Positions 39,225 to 48,271 of a stretch of 64,000 nucleotides of DNA are shown here, in pieces. Each line of letters opens with the position of its first letter. Within the stretch, counting starts at the first letter, position 1. The position numbers and the translations under genes were made by a program. The notes below the pieces were generated by a model. It did no database searches. It was not told the origin of the DNA and saw only the letters and a program-made list of their open reading frames with translations. Source of the DNA: an uncultured Dehalococcoidia bacterium (GTDB lineage Bacteria; Chloroflexota; Dehalococcoidia; Lucifugimonadales; Lucifugimonadaceae); assembly GCA_913052475.1 (NCBI GenBank), contig CAJXEJ010000003.1, positions 22,385 through 86,384 of the forward strand, written 5' to 3'.

Positions 39225-39515
39225 TTACTGCCACCATCGTGAGTAAATGCGATGTAGGAAATCGGTGTTTTCTGACGCCATGAACAGAGAAGCAAAAATG
39301 CCAACAACACTGATGAGTCCGATTACATAAAGAGGAGCACGGAATCTGGACCACTTCGCTGCGACTGTACTGGTGTCGACAACGGAAGGGATGATCGCAT
39401 GGGCTGTGAGAAGAGTCGGGCCGGCGACGAGTGCAAAACCCAATGCAAGCCACAGAAACTTGAGTGCAGTACCGACTTCAGCCCATTCGGCCGTGGTTAA
39501 CGGTTTCGGATCCAT
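39225..39515 (-). CDS. Small membrane protein at the head of the alternative complex III operon
   Basis: 96 aa with two or three TMs (FLWLALGFALVAGPTLLTAHAI, VIGLISVVGIFASLFMA), co-directional with actA. Confidence 0.6.
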   Translation of the reverse strand: MDPKPLTTAEWAEVGTALKFLWLALGFALVAGPTLLTAHAIIPSVVDTSTVAAKWSRFRAPLYVIGLISVVGIFASLFMASENTDFLHRIYSRWWQ

Positions 39516-39914
39516 ACTCTATTTACAGAGCTCCCGATTCAATAAATTCAGGAAGGACCCTAAGCGGACGCGAGCGCGCAGCACCTGTCCTTCAAAATTA
39601 GCGCAAGTGAAAACTATCACGAGTGATTTTTCAGTGTCAACAGTTCGACGAGGCAATTCTAGTGACCTCGGAATTGTCGACCGGGGTGATTATGAAAAAA
39701 CGGGATCATCAGGGGCTTGTTCCGAGTGCCACGGCGCGATGATTTGTGAGATTGATTCGGGTGGCCATTGCCGAAATATCTCTGGTGGATTAGGCGCTGT
39801 TAATCACTGGGTTCGGTAAATCAGAGGACGATGAATTGATTTCATGTTCCGAAGTATTTCATTCGGTTCTTCTGGGAAATTTAAATCCGGTACGTTACTC
39901 ACGTCATCTGTTCG

Positions 39915-40390
39915 CTATATCTTCCGATGATATTTGATCGAGGGAACAGCACCCGAGAATCCCGTATTTTCGTAGGCGCGCCTTGCGGGCTCGTGTGTTT
40001 CATCTCCACCGGTTTCGACTACCGCTGTCTTCATTCTGGCTTTCTTCATATGATCCAGTGCGAATGCATACATCCGGGTTCCGAGTCCTGTACCTCGAAA
40101 TGCCAGTGAGATGGCGTTGTTGCCGATTTCTTCTAGCAGCGATTCGTGGTCGAGGTTTACCGTGATAAATCAACAATGCCACCGTCCTCTTCAGCAACCC
40201 ATACAAAAGCCGGATCATTGTCAGCGCACGCTCAGCTATTCGAGTACGTTTTCTGGAGTTCAGATCGGGGTAGGCTTGATTGAATACCTCGTCACCAACT
40301 ATTTGTCTGGACGAGGCGAATACTGGTTGCCATGCGGCCGCAATATCGAGAATGACATCCAAATCATCAACTCGATATCCCCTGATTTTT
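39915..40390 (-). pseudogene. Decayed GNAT acetyltransferase
   Basis: Reverse-strand fragments in different frames: YRVDDLDVILDIAAAWQPVFASSRQIVGDEVFNQAYPDLNSRKRTRIAERA; FVWVAEEDGGIVD; EEIGNNAISLAFRGTGLGTRMYAFALDHMKKARMKTAVVETGGDETHEPARRAYENTGFSG. Confidence 0.65.
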
Positions 40391-40455
40391 TAGAGGTACC
40401 GCGCGATTCCTCTTTTTCAGGAGTGCAATCCAGCGGGATGAGGCCGAATCACCTG

Positions 40456-42408
40456 CTACCTGTTTCGCACGTTCGGTAAACAGAACGAATTCGAACAATG
40501 GACAGCTTTGAGGTTTCTGGACGTTACATCGTGGTAGACGACCAGTGGCAATCCATCTGATCCTAGGGTTATTGCGGTGTACTGACCCACAAGTGATGTT
40601 GTGTCGATATCGAACGAGGAAGCAGAGCTACAAGCGATGTCGTTGCAATGCCCGACTTCCAGTCCGCCGTTGAACGAATCGTAGTAGCTGATGATCGCCC
40701 GGCCATCGGAGCCGATAATCATCGAGTTCCAGTCGCCAACTCCGCCGCTGGTTACCGCTGAGGAAGTGGTTGAATCTGAGCAGGCTATCGTCGTGCAGTG
40801 GGCGGTCTTCAGGTCGTTGCTGGTGGCATCGAAGTAGCTAATCAAACCGCGCCCGTCGACTCCGATTACGATCGAAGAAGCCTTTCCGACATCACCAAGT
40901 GCATCGATTGTTTCCGTTGTGCTCGACGAGCAGGTGGCGTTGGAGCAGTGAGCCACCTTCAATGAGGTGTTTGTCACATCGTAATAGCTGATCAGGGGAA
41001 ATCCGTCTGCGCCGATAGCAATGGAAGTGTATTGACCGACATCTCCGGTGGAATCAACAGTCGCAATATCTGCCGAAGTGCAAGCAGTGTTGTTGCAATG
41101 TGCAACTTTCAGGTTGCCGTTGCTGGCGTCGTAGTAGCTCGCAACGCCAAGCCCATCGGTACCGATGGCAATCGATGTGTAAGCACCGACATCACCTGAA
41201 GCTTCAACTGTACTTGAGCTGCTTGTCGCGCAATTGACTGTTTCGCAGTGGGCGATTTTGAACGCGGTATCGCTCGAGTCACGGTACGAAACGAGCGGAA
41301 GCCCATCAGTGCCGATAATTATTGATGAATGCAGATCACCCGATCCCGTTGCCTCAACGATCGACGGAGTGGCGGACGTGCAATTCACATCGTCGCACTG
41401 CGCAACGTATAGCGAGTTGTTTGCTTCGTATGCGATTACGGGGAGACCGTCATCGCCGACGGTTACTGAATTCCACAGACCGGCGTCCCCGGGACCGATA
41501 GCGAGAGTGGTGATGAGATGTTTGCCCCTCTGGAACGATACGGAATCGTTCGGTAAAAGCGTCGTGCAAATCAGAACTCCTGTAGCGTCAATTCCGGTAG
41601 CCACCAGTCCTGCGCCACAAGATTGGCCTGACGCGGTGTAGGCCCCAGCCGACGGTCCAGGATCTCCGCAAACCCAGGTAGAGCCGTTGAAAATGGCGAT
41701 CTCGCTCGATGCACAGGTCATGCCGCCGAGTGTGGTGTTGAGCTCAGTGGGGCGGTTCTGAATGTCGTTCCAACCTACCGCAGTCAAACCATCGTCACCA
41801 TCGTCCAGTCCGGCGGGACGATTCTCGATGTCCGCCCATTCAACCGAACTCGCTGCTGTTCCACCTGAACTTAGGTCACTCGGAACTCCGGTTAGTGAGG
41901 ACCAGTGGATTGCGACATCGGCGAGACCCGAAGCCAGTTCAAGAGCCGTGTAGTATTCGGAATCGTGATCATGATCGCTCCGCGCCACCGTGCCAGCTTC
42001 GCCGGTCCCTCCGAAATCGATCGAGGTTACGTCGCCTTCAATCGAACCTTCTGTAGTCAGACCAAGCCCGAGCACTTTCGACTCGGGTTCGCCAGCGTCG
42101 CCCTTTGCGCCAGCGTCGCCCTTTGCGCCCGTGGCTCCCTTTGCACCCGTGGCTCCCTTTGCACCCGTGGCTCCCTTTGCACCCGTCTTACCTTCTGGTC
42201 CGGCTGGTCCAGGAAATCCTGTAAGCCCGGTCGAACCTGCGGATCCTTGTTCGCCTGTCTTCCCCTGTTGTCCGGCGGGTCCCTGCGGGCCGATTTCGCC
42301 CTGGTCGCCGCTACACGCGGCGATCGCTAAAGCAGCAAGGGACAGAGCAAGGATCAGGATTCCGAGTTTCGGGTTTGGAAGAACTCGACGATTCATGTAT
42401 TTCCACAC
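40456..42408 (-). CDS. Lipoprotein with collagen-like (G-X-Y) stalk and seven ~50-aa repeats
   Basis: Signal/lipobox LALSLAALAIAACS; about 25 consecutive GXY triplets (GDQGEIGPQGPAGQQ...GAKGDAGEP); then seven SIxIGxDGLPLISYYDxxNxxLKVAHCxxxxC units. Confidence 0.88.
   Translation of the reverse strand: MWKYMNRRVLPNPKLGILILALSLAALAIAACSGDQGEIGPQGPAGQQGKTGEQGSAGSTGLTGFPGPAGPEGKTGAKGATGAKGATGAKGATGAKGDAGAKGDAGEPESKVLGLGLTTEGSIEGDVTSIDFGGTGEAGTVARSDHDHDSEYYTALELASGLADVAIHWSSLTGVPSDLSSGGTAASSVEWADIENRPAGLDDGDDGLTAVGWNDIQNRPTELNTTLGGMTCASSEIAIFNGSTWVCGDPGPSAGAYTASGQSCGAGLVATGIDATGVLICTTLLPNDSVSFQRGKHLITTLAIGPGDAGLWNSVTVGDDGLPVIAYEANNSLYVAQCDDVNCTSATPSIVEATGSGDLHSSIIIGTDGLPLVSYRDSSDTAFKIAHCETVNCATSSSSTVEASGDVGAYTSIAIGTDGLGVASYYDASNGNLKVAHCNNTACTSADIATVDSTGDVGQYTSIAIGADGFPLISYYDVTNTSLKVAHCSNATCSSSTTETIDALGDVGKASSIVIGVDGRGLISYFDATSNDLKTAHCTTIACSDSTTSSAVTSGGVGDWNSMIIGSDGRAIISYYDSFNGGLEVGHCNDIACSSASSFDIDTTSLVGQYTAITLGSDGLPLVVYHDVTSRNLKAVHCSNSFCLPNVRNR
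42091..42186 (-). repeat. 18-bp tandem repeats encoding the collagen-like GAKGAT/GAKGDA segment
   Basis: + strand: gccagcgtcgccctttgc x2 then [ag]cccgtggctccctttgc x3, in phase with 6-aa units. Confidence 0.85.
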
Positions 42409-42699
42409 TGGATGAATTAAGTGATGGCTCGATTAGTAGAGTCAGTCGCCGCGCCCGAGCGCGAACGAAGCTTGTCTGACAGGATTGTACTGTCGCCCAG
42501 AAATTCATCTCAGTTCAAACCAAACTGACAGACTGCTACGAGATGCAGCCGATTCTGGGAAATTTTTCGAAACCTGAAATGCCCAGTTTCCCGTCGTTCG
42601 GAGCAACCGGGTCGCGATACCCTTTGCATTCAGAGCTTTTCGAATTTCACCACCGACCTCGATATAGCGCTAGATAAGTCACCAAGGACGTGTTCGAGA

Positions 42700-44064
42700 A
42701 TGGCAACAGTCACCGGTAATCGAATTACGCTAAACCCGCGCGAAATGCCGTCTCGCTGGTACAACGTCGAAGCTGATCTTCCGTTTCGTGTGCCACCCAT
42801 GATGTCGCTTTCGGGTTACCCGATTACCGCTCGTGAACTGGAACCTTTATTCCCAAAGCTGATCATCGAGCAGGAACTGAATGCGAAGAACCGAACGTTC
42901 AACATTCCTAAAGAGGTAAAAGAAGCCTATCAGCAATGGCGGCCGACGCCGATGTTTCGAGCCGCCGCCCTTGAAAAAGAGTTGGGCACCCCGGCGAGAC
43001 TCTATTACAAAGTTGAAGGTGGGAGTCCGAGCGGTTCGTATGAATCGAATACTGCGATTCCGCAGGCGTTCTACACCAAGAAAACTGGTGCCGACGGAAT
43101 AGTTACAGGCGGTGCCGGTGGAGTTTGGATTAGCGCTATCGGGCATGCCGCCTCGTTGTTTGGACTGAACAGCCGTGTTTATAGCGTTCGAAAGCCAGGA
43201 TCGGATCGGGCATGGGGCGATGCGTACGGTCGAGTATGGGGTATCGACGTTCAGGCCAGTCCTTCAGAAATCACCCGGGCTGGCAAGCTTCAACACAAGA
43301 AAGAAGGTCCCGATTCTGGCTCGATAGCGACCGCACTCGCTGAGGCGTACGAGGAAGCAACTCGGAATCCCGATGTGAAGTTTGCGATTCCAACTCTGAT
43401 GGGTAATACGCTGATTCACCAGACGATCGTTGGACTCGAAGCACAACGGCAACTAGCAACTGTCAACGAAGCACCAGATTATGTGATCGGGTCTATCGGC
43501 GCCGGATCACACTTCGGTGGACTCATCGCACCTTTTGTTCCAGCTCGAATTCAGGGACGAAACACAAGATTCGTCGCAGTCGAAGAATCTTCAACCCCAA
43601 GCCTGACCCGGGGTGTCTACGTCGAAGAATCGGCTGACGCTGCCGGCTTGATGCCGCAGGTTCCGATGTACACGCTTGGTCGCGAATATGCTCCGCCAGG
43701 TGTGCTTGCAGGAGCGATGAGATATCACGGTGTTGCACCGATCGTCTCGTCGCTTTATCGAGAGAAGTTCATTGAGGCGGTGAGCCATAGTCAGGTCGAG
43801 TCTTACAGCGCTGGTCTAATGTTTACACGTGCAGAAGGTATCGTTCTTTCGCCACATGCCATGTACACCATCAAAGAGGTGATTGAGCAGGCGATGCGTT
43901 GCAAACAAACCGGCAAAGATGACACGATTCTTTTCACCGTTACTCCCGCTATTAACGCCGAGTCCTCGCCGTACGATTCCCTCCTCGATGGCGTGATGCA
44001 CGATGAGAAACCTGAAGAAGTTTCACTCAGGAAATCGCTCGGAAGATTTGTTGGTCGAGGCTGA
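42700..44064 (+). CDS. TrpB2-like fold-type II PLP-enzyme homologue lacking the PLP lysine
   Basis: QWRPTPMFRAAALEKELGTPARLYYKVEGGSPSGSYESNTAIPQAFYTKKTGADGIVTGGAGGVWISAIGHAASLFGL; GAGSHFGGLIAPF. The TrpB2 motif GSHKxNTA is replaced by GSYESNTA. Confidence 0.85.
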   Translation: MATVTGNRITLNPREMPSRWYNVEADLPFRVPPMMSLSGYPITARELEPLFPKLIIEQELNAKNRTFNIPKEVKEAYQQWRPTPMFRAAALEKELGTPARLYYKVEGGSPSGSYESNTAIPQAFYTKKTGADGIVTGGAGGVWISAIGHAASLFGLNSRVYSVRKPGSDRAWGDAYGRVWGIDVQASPSEITRAGKLQHKKEGPDSGSIATALAEAYEEATRNPDVKFAIPTLMGNTLIHQTIVGLEAQRQLATVNEAPDYVIGSIGAGSHFGGLIAPFVPARIQGRNTRFVAVEESSTPSLTRGVYVEESADAAGLMPQVPMYTLGREYAPPGVLAGAMRYHGVAPIVSSLYREKFIEAVSHSQVESYSAGLMFTRAEGIVLSPHAMYTIKEVIEQAMRCKQTGKDDTILFTVTPAINAESSPYDSLLDGVMHDEKPEEVSLRKSLGRFVGRG

Positions 44065-44235
44065 TTCTGACTTAACTCCTGCTCCGTACCACGCTACACG
44101 ATGCTAAAGTTCCACTGTTGTTTTTACGGTCGATGTTTGATCGACCAAATATGACTGACATTGTGATTTGATATTTGCGCCTGTGCAGGTTGAATTCTGC
44201 TGAGGCCACCAAGGTAACGTCGGAGGCACTAACAG

Positions 44236-45234
44236 ATGGATATCTCCAAAGAGAAGCTGGAGTGGATGTACAGTACCATGTACCGAATCCGCCGCTTCGA
44301 GGAGACGATGCTCGAACAGACCCTAAAGGGAAACTCGATGGGTGTCGCACACACGTCGGATGGGCAGGAAGCACCTCCCACCGGTATTTGTGCACATCTC
44401 ACCGACAAGGACTGGATCGGTTCTACTCACCGTGGTCACGGCCACTGCATTTCCAAAGGTCTCGACACCAGCGCAATGATGGCCGAAGTATTCGGTAAGG
44501 CGACTGGTCAGTGTGGTGGTAAGGGTGGGTCGATGCATATTTCGGACTTCTCAAAAGGGATGCTTGGAGCGAACGGTATCGTCGGAGCCTCGATTCCGCT
44601 GGCAGTTGGTGCAGCACTAACATCCAAGTACAAGGGAACTGAAAACGAATCAGTCGGAGTTTCCTTCTTTGGCGATGGTGCGTCATCGCAGGGTGTACTT
44701 CACGAAGCTATGAACCTGGCTTCGATCTGGAAGCTTCCGGTGATTTTCGCTTGCGAGAACAACGGGTACGCCGAAGCAACTCCGTCGTGGTATTCGATTT
44801 CTGCTGAAGATATTGCCTCACGAGCAGAGGGCTACGGTATGCCCGGCGTTGTGGTCGACGGTATGGACGTATTTGCTGTTTACGACGCTGCTGGCGAAGC
44901 GATCGCTCGAGCACGTGCCGGTGAAGGTCCGACGTTCCTTGAGATGAAGACGTACCGTTACCACGGTCACTTCCACGCCGACGATGCGAGCAAGTATCGA
45001 AAACCGGAAGAAGAGGCGTTTTACAAGGAAAAAGACGCCATCAAGCACTTCGAGCGAACTGTCACCAGGCAAAAGTTGATGACGGAAAAGAAGATGAAGA
45101 GCATCCGTGATGTAGCTGAGCAGGAGATGCTCGACGCTGTTGATTTCGCCTTAACCAGCCCCATGCCCGAAATTTCTACGCTGTATGACGATGTTTACGT
45201 CAACTACTCGAACCCAATTTCGGGCCTGCGATAA
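44236..45234 (+). CDS. 2-oxoacid (pyruvate/acetoin-type) dehydrogenase E1 alpha subunit
   Basis: MYRIRRFEETM, GQEAPPTGICAHLTDKDWIGSTHRGHGHCISKG, GGKGGSMHISDFSKGMLGANGIVGASIPLAVGAAL, FFGDGASSQGVLHEAMNLASIWKLPVIFACENNGYA. Confidence 0.93.
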   Translation: MDISKEKLEWMYSTMYRIRRFEETMLEQTLKGNSMGVAHTSDGQEAPPTGICAHLTDKDWIGSTHRGHGHCISKGLDTSAMMAEVFGKATGQCGGKGGSMHISDFSKGMLGANGIVGASIPLAVGAALTSKYKGTENESVGVSFFGDGASSQGVLHEAMNLASIWKLPVIFACENNGYAEATPSWYSISAEDIASRAEGYGMPGVVVDGMDVFAVYDAAGEAIARARAGEGPTFLEMKTYRYHGHFHADDASKYRKPEEEAFYKEKDAIKHFERTVTRQKLMTEKKMKSIRDVAEQEMLDAVDFALTSPMPEISTLYDDVYVNYSNPISGLR

Positions 45235-45296
45235 ATCTGTATTCCTTCTAAAAACCTGATTCTTTACTATCAGAATTCAAGAACTAGATAAAAGAT

Positions 45297-46367
45297 ATGA
45301 CGACCTCACAAGCAAGTAAATCGATTGGACCCGGATACGAGGGTGTAGCTGGTTCTGAAAAACGATTCCGAGATATTTTCCGTGACACCTTGCGGGCTGA
45401 AATGCTCCGTGACGAAGATGTTTTCCTGATGGGCGAGGACATCTCCGGCGGGTTCGACAAAGACACCAAAGAACCGCTCGATGCGTGGGGCGGACCGTTC
45501 GCCGCGACGAAGGGTTTGGTTCAGGAGTTTGGTCCTGACCGAATTCGCGATGCACCGATTTCCGAGGCTGGATTCGTTGGTGCGGCGGTAGGTTCGGCAT
45601 TGACCGGTCTCCGACCGGTGGTCGACCTTATGTACTTCGACTTCGTGACTGTGGCGTTCGATCAGCTGCTTTCAAACGCAGCCAAGAGTCGTTACATGTT
45701 CGGTGGTCAAACCCGTGTTCCGCTGACCCTGTTCGCGCGTTCAGGCGCCGGTACTGGTCACGCCGCTCAACACTCCGAGAGTTTCTACTCGATACTGGCG
45801 CACATCCCTGGTCTAAAGGTGGTGGTTCCTTCCGATCCTTACTCGGTAAAGGGACTGCTCGCTGCTGCAATTCGTGACGACGATCCTGTGTTCCTCGTGA
45901 ATGACAAGAAGCTAATCAACCTCACTGGATTTGTTCCCGATGAGGACTACATCATCGAGCTCGGTAAGGGTCGTTACATGCGGCGAGGAACCGACGTTAC
46001 GTTGGTTGGAATGTCGTACACATCGGTTGCATGTCAGAAGGCTGCCGCGCAGCTTGCTGAGATTGGAATCGATGCTGAAGTGATCGACATGATGTCGCTT
46101 TCACCCTTTGATGAGGACATTCTTATTGAGTCGGTGGCGAAGACCAATAACGTTGTGATCGTTGACGAAGATACACCTCGTGCTTCGATGGCTTCCGAGT
46201 TTGCGGCAGTGATCGCCGACAAGGCATTCGATCATCTCGATGCTCCGGTGAAGCGGGTCACTGCTCCGCACGCACCGGTTCCGTACAACCGTGATCTTGA
46301 GATTGCGTTTATGCCACAACCCGAGGACATCGTCGGCACGGTGAAGAACACGCTCGATCGCGAGTAG
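45297..46367 (+). CDS. 2-oxoacid dehydrogenase E1 beta subunit
   Basis: DEDVFLMGEDISGGFDKDTK; GPDRIRDAPISEAGFVGAAVGSALTGLRPVVDLMYFDF; DTPRASMASEFAAVIADKAFDHLDAPVKRVTAPHAPVPYNRDLE. Confidence 0.94.
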   Translation: MTTSQASKSIGPGYEGVAGSEKRFRDIFRDTLRAEMLRDEDVFLMGEDISGGFDKDTKEPLDAWGGPFAATKGLVQEFGPDRIRDAPISEAGFVGAAVGSALTGLRPVVDLMYFDFVTVAFDQLLSNAAKSRYMFGGQTRVPLTLFARSGAGTGHAAQHSESFYSILAHIPGLKVVVPSDPYSVKGLLAAAIRDDDPVFLVNDKKLINLTGFVPDEDYIIELGKGRYMRRGTDVTLVGMSYTSVACQKAAAQLAEIGIDAEVIDMMSLSPFDEDILIESVAKTNNVVIVDEDTPRASMASEFAAVIADKAFDHLDAPVKRVTAPHAPVPYNRDLEIAFMPQPEDIVGTVKNTLDRE

Positions 46368-46392
46368 TTTTTTTACAAACCAAAACCAAACG

Positions 46393-46428
46393 AAAAGCGG
46401 GTAGTTCGTTGGAACTACCCGCTTTTTT
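46393..46428 (+). terminator. Intrinsic terminator after E1 beta
   Basis: aaaagcgggtagttcgttggaactacccgctttttt. Confidence 0.88.
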
Positions 46429-46689
46429 ATGCTGACTCATTAACCCTCCCCTATGGGAGAGGATTTAGGTGTGAGTAGAATCGATGATAGTCGGGACACA
46501 ATCGTCGTAATCCACCGAACAACTCACCTTCATCTCAGGCTTCTCCCGCTGAGAGAAGGGGTAACGGAAGGTGTAGCGGGCACCCCACCCCGAAGATCCG
46601 TCCACAGTAGTCGGGATTTCGTTCAGCACAGCCATCCCTGTGAGCCAGCCGTCACCGTCACAGGCCGACCTCGTAGAAAAAGTAGCCAG

Positions 46690-47583
46690 CTATCCAACAG
46701 GCATTTTGCGGTTAGTCATTTTCCGACCGATCACCGCTCGTTCTTCCCTGCCACCGGAGAAGATCTTCGCTCCCATGTCGATGAGCACCTGCAGGTTGCC
46801 TGCATCATCGAGAGTCGGATCGTTCCAAGAGCAGAGGAACGCCAGACCGTTTTCGTCGGCTGCCTTCTTGATCTTGTTTCGAACCGCGTCCATCTCTGCC
46901 GGGTACGGTGGGTCGTGTGCGTCGACGTTGCCGAACGACATTCCCATATCACCCGGACCCCATTCGACGAATGCCAGACCAGGCACGCGGCAGATGGCAT
47001 CGGAATTGGCTGCAGATTCCTGGTTCTCAAGCTTCAAACCAAGGAACAGTTCGCCATCCGGATTCAGTGGCCATGGGTCGGCAATCTTCGTGTATTCCTG
47101 CGGTGTGATCCCCCAGATTTCTGCGGGTCGACCCTGTCCGCCAGCACCACGCTGACCTTCTCCAAGACCCTCTCGCCCGTTTTTGTGGAACGGGTAGCGG
47201 CACTCTTCAATGAAAGCCCGAACGGCATCGGCCTGTCGTGCATGCGTGTGGAGGATTCCGTGGACTCCCGCGGAAAGAACCTGACGGATCTGCCAGGCGT
47301 TTGCTCGAACTTCTTCCATAGTTCGGCAGTTCGACGGGAGAGTTGAGATAACGGCTGGTGTGCGATGACCGGCTTTGGTTGGTCCACCGTCGACGAGTCC
47401 CTTCATGAACTGCGTAAGTCCAGCGACATCGAATGCGTGGTGCTCGAAGTCGGTGATAAGGAAGTCGGCCCAAGTGCTTGCCTGCTTGATGCCGTTTTCG
47501 TAAGTGAGATCGCCAGTGCCGGTGTAGTAGACCGGTTCACCCGCTTCGATGAGTTCGATCACTCGGTTGATTCGTTTTGCCAT
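46690..47583 (-). CDS. HpcH/HpaI aldolase family protein
   Basis: ADFLITDFEHHAFDVAGLTQFM, GVHGILHTHARQADAVRAFIEECRYPF, ELFLGLKLENQESAANSDAICRVPGLAFVEWGPGDMGMSFG. Confidence 0.85.
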   Translation of the reverse strand: MAKRINRVIELIEAGEPVYYTGTGDLTYENGIKQASTWADFLITDFEHHAFDVAGLTQFMKGLVDGGPTKAGHRTPAVISTLPSNCRTMEEVRANAWQIRQVLSAGVHGILHTHARQADAVRAFIEECRYPFHKNGREGLGEGQRGAGGQGRPAEIWGITPQEYTKIADPWPLNPDGELFLGLKLENQESAANSDAICRVPGLAFVEWGPGDMGMSFGNVDAHDPPYPAEMDAVRNKIKKAADENGLAFLCSWNDPTLDDAGNLQVLIDMGAKIFSGGREERAVIGRKMTNRKMPVG

Positions 47584-47762
47584 CTTTTGTTCTCAAAAGT
47601 CACTGGTATTCGTTATTTACGTCGCCGGTTCGCGCCTCATTGTTGAGTCATAAAGGGCGATTTGACATCAACAAGACCGTGGCGCGTGCCAGAGTCGCGG
47701 CGAATACTACCAGCGCAACCGTGGGTGCGAGCATGATGATCTCAGCTTTCCGAGATGATCTA

Positions 47763-48113
47763 CTACTCGTCCTCACAGATCACAGCGTCATCGTTGGCGG
47801 CGAGTCGGAGCAGCATTTCGTAAGGATAGATGCCGGAATCGTGGCCGTCAGTCCATAGGAACTGAATGGCGTACTTGCCGATTATCAGGTGGTCAGCAGC
47901 AATGATGTCGTCGGGCACCGACGAAACATTCAGGATCGGTCTTCCGGTCATCTCCTCAACACAGGCCGCACACGCACATTGGAGCCGTAGATATCGATAC
48001 GGATAGGTACATGTTTGCCCGTCGTTCCATGTAATTTTAACACCGATCCCGGTCATCTCGATTCCAGTTGGAGAACTCACCGGGTTTCCTGAATATTCGC
48101 TGTTCATTGACAT
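47763..48113 (-). CDS. DUF971 family protein
   Basis: VKITWNDGQTCTYPYRYLRLQCACAACVEEMTGRPIL...KYAIQFLWTDGHDSGIYPYEMLLRLA. Confidence 0.85.
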   Translation of the reverse strand: MSMNSEYSGNPVSSPTGIEMTGIGVKITWNDGQTCTYPYRYLRLQCACAACVEEMTGRPILNVSSVPDDIIAADHLIIGKYAIQFLWTDGHDSGIYPYEMLLRLAANDDAVICEDE

Positions 48114-48271
48114 TACTTATTCGGACTTTCGTTGGGTACTTTTACGCCGTTGGTAAAAAGTGATTGTGCCGGAGGCTCATTGACGTAAACTTCAACCTCG
48201 GTACTTCTTGCACTCTAGTTGTACACCGAATTACGCATACATTTTCATTCACAGTAGAGGATTATCGCCAG

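Noticed and set aside
39373-39819. + strand ORF containing CSECHG, looking like a heme c motif
   Set aside because: A single CxxCH in an otherwise unrecognisable translation, partly antisense to the small ACIII membrane protein; likely chance.
42091-42186. Short regular repeats that could suggest CRISPR
   Set aside because: No spacers; contiguous 18-bp in-frame units encoding collagen-like GXY residues.
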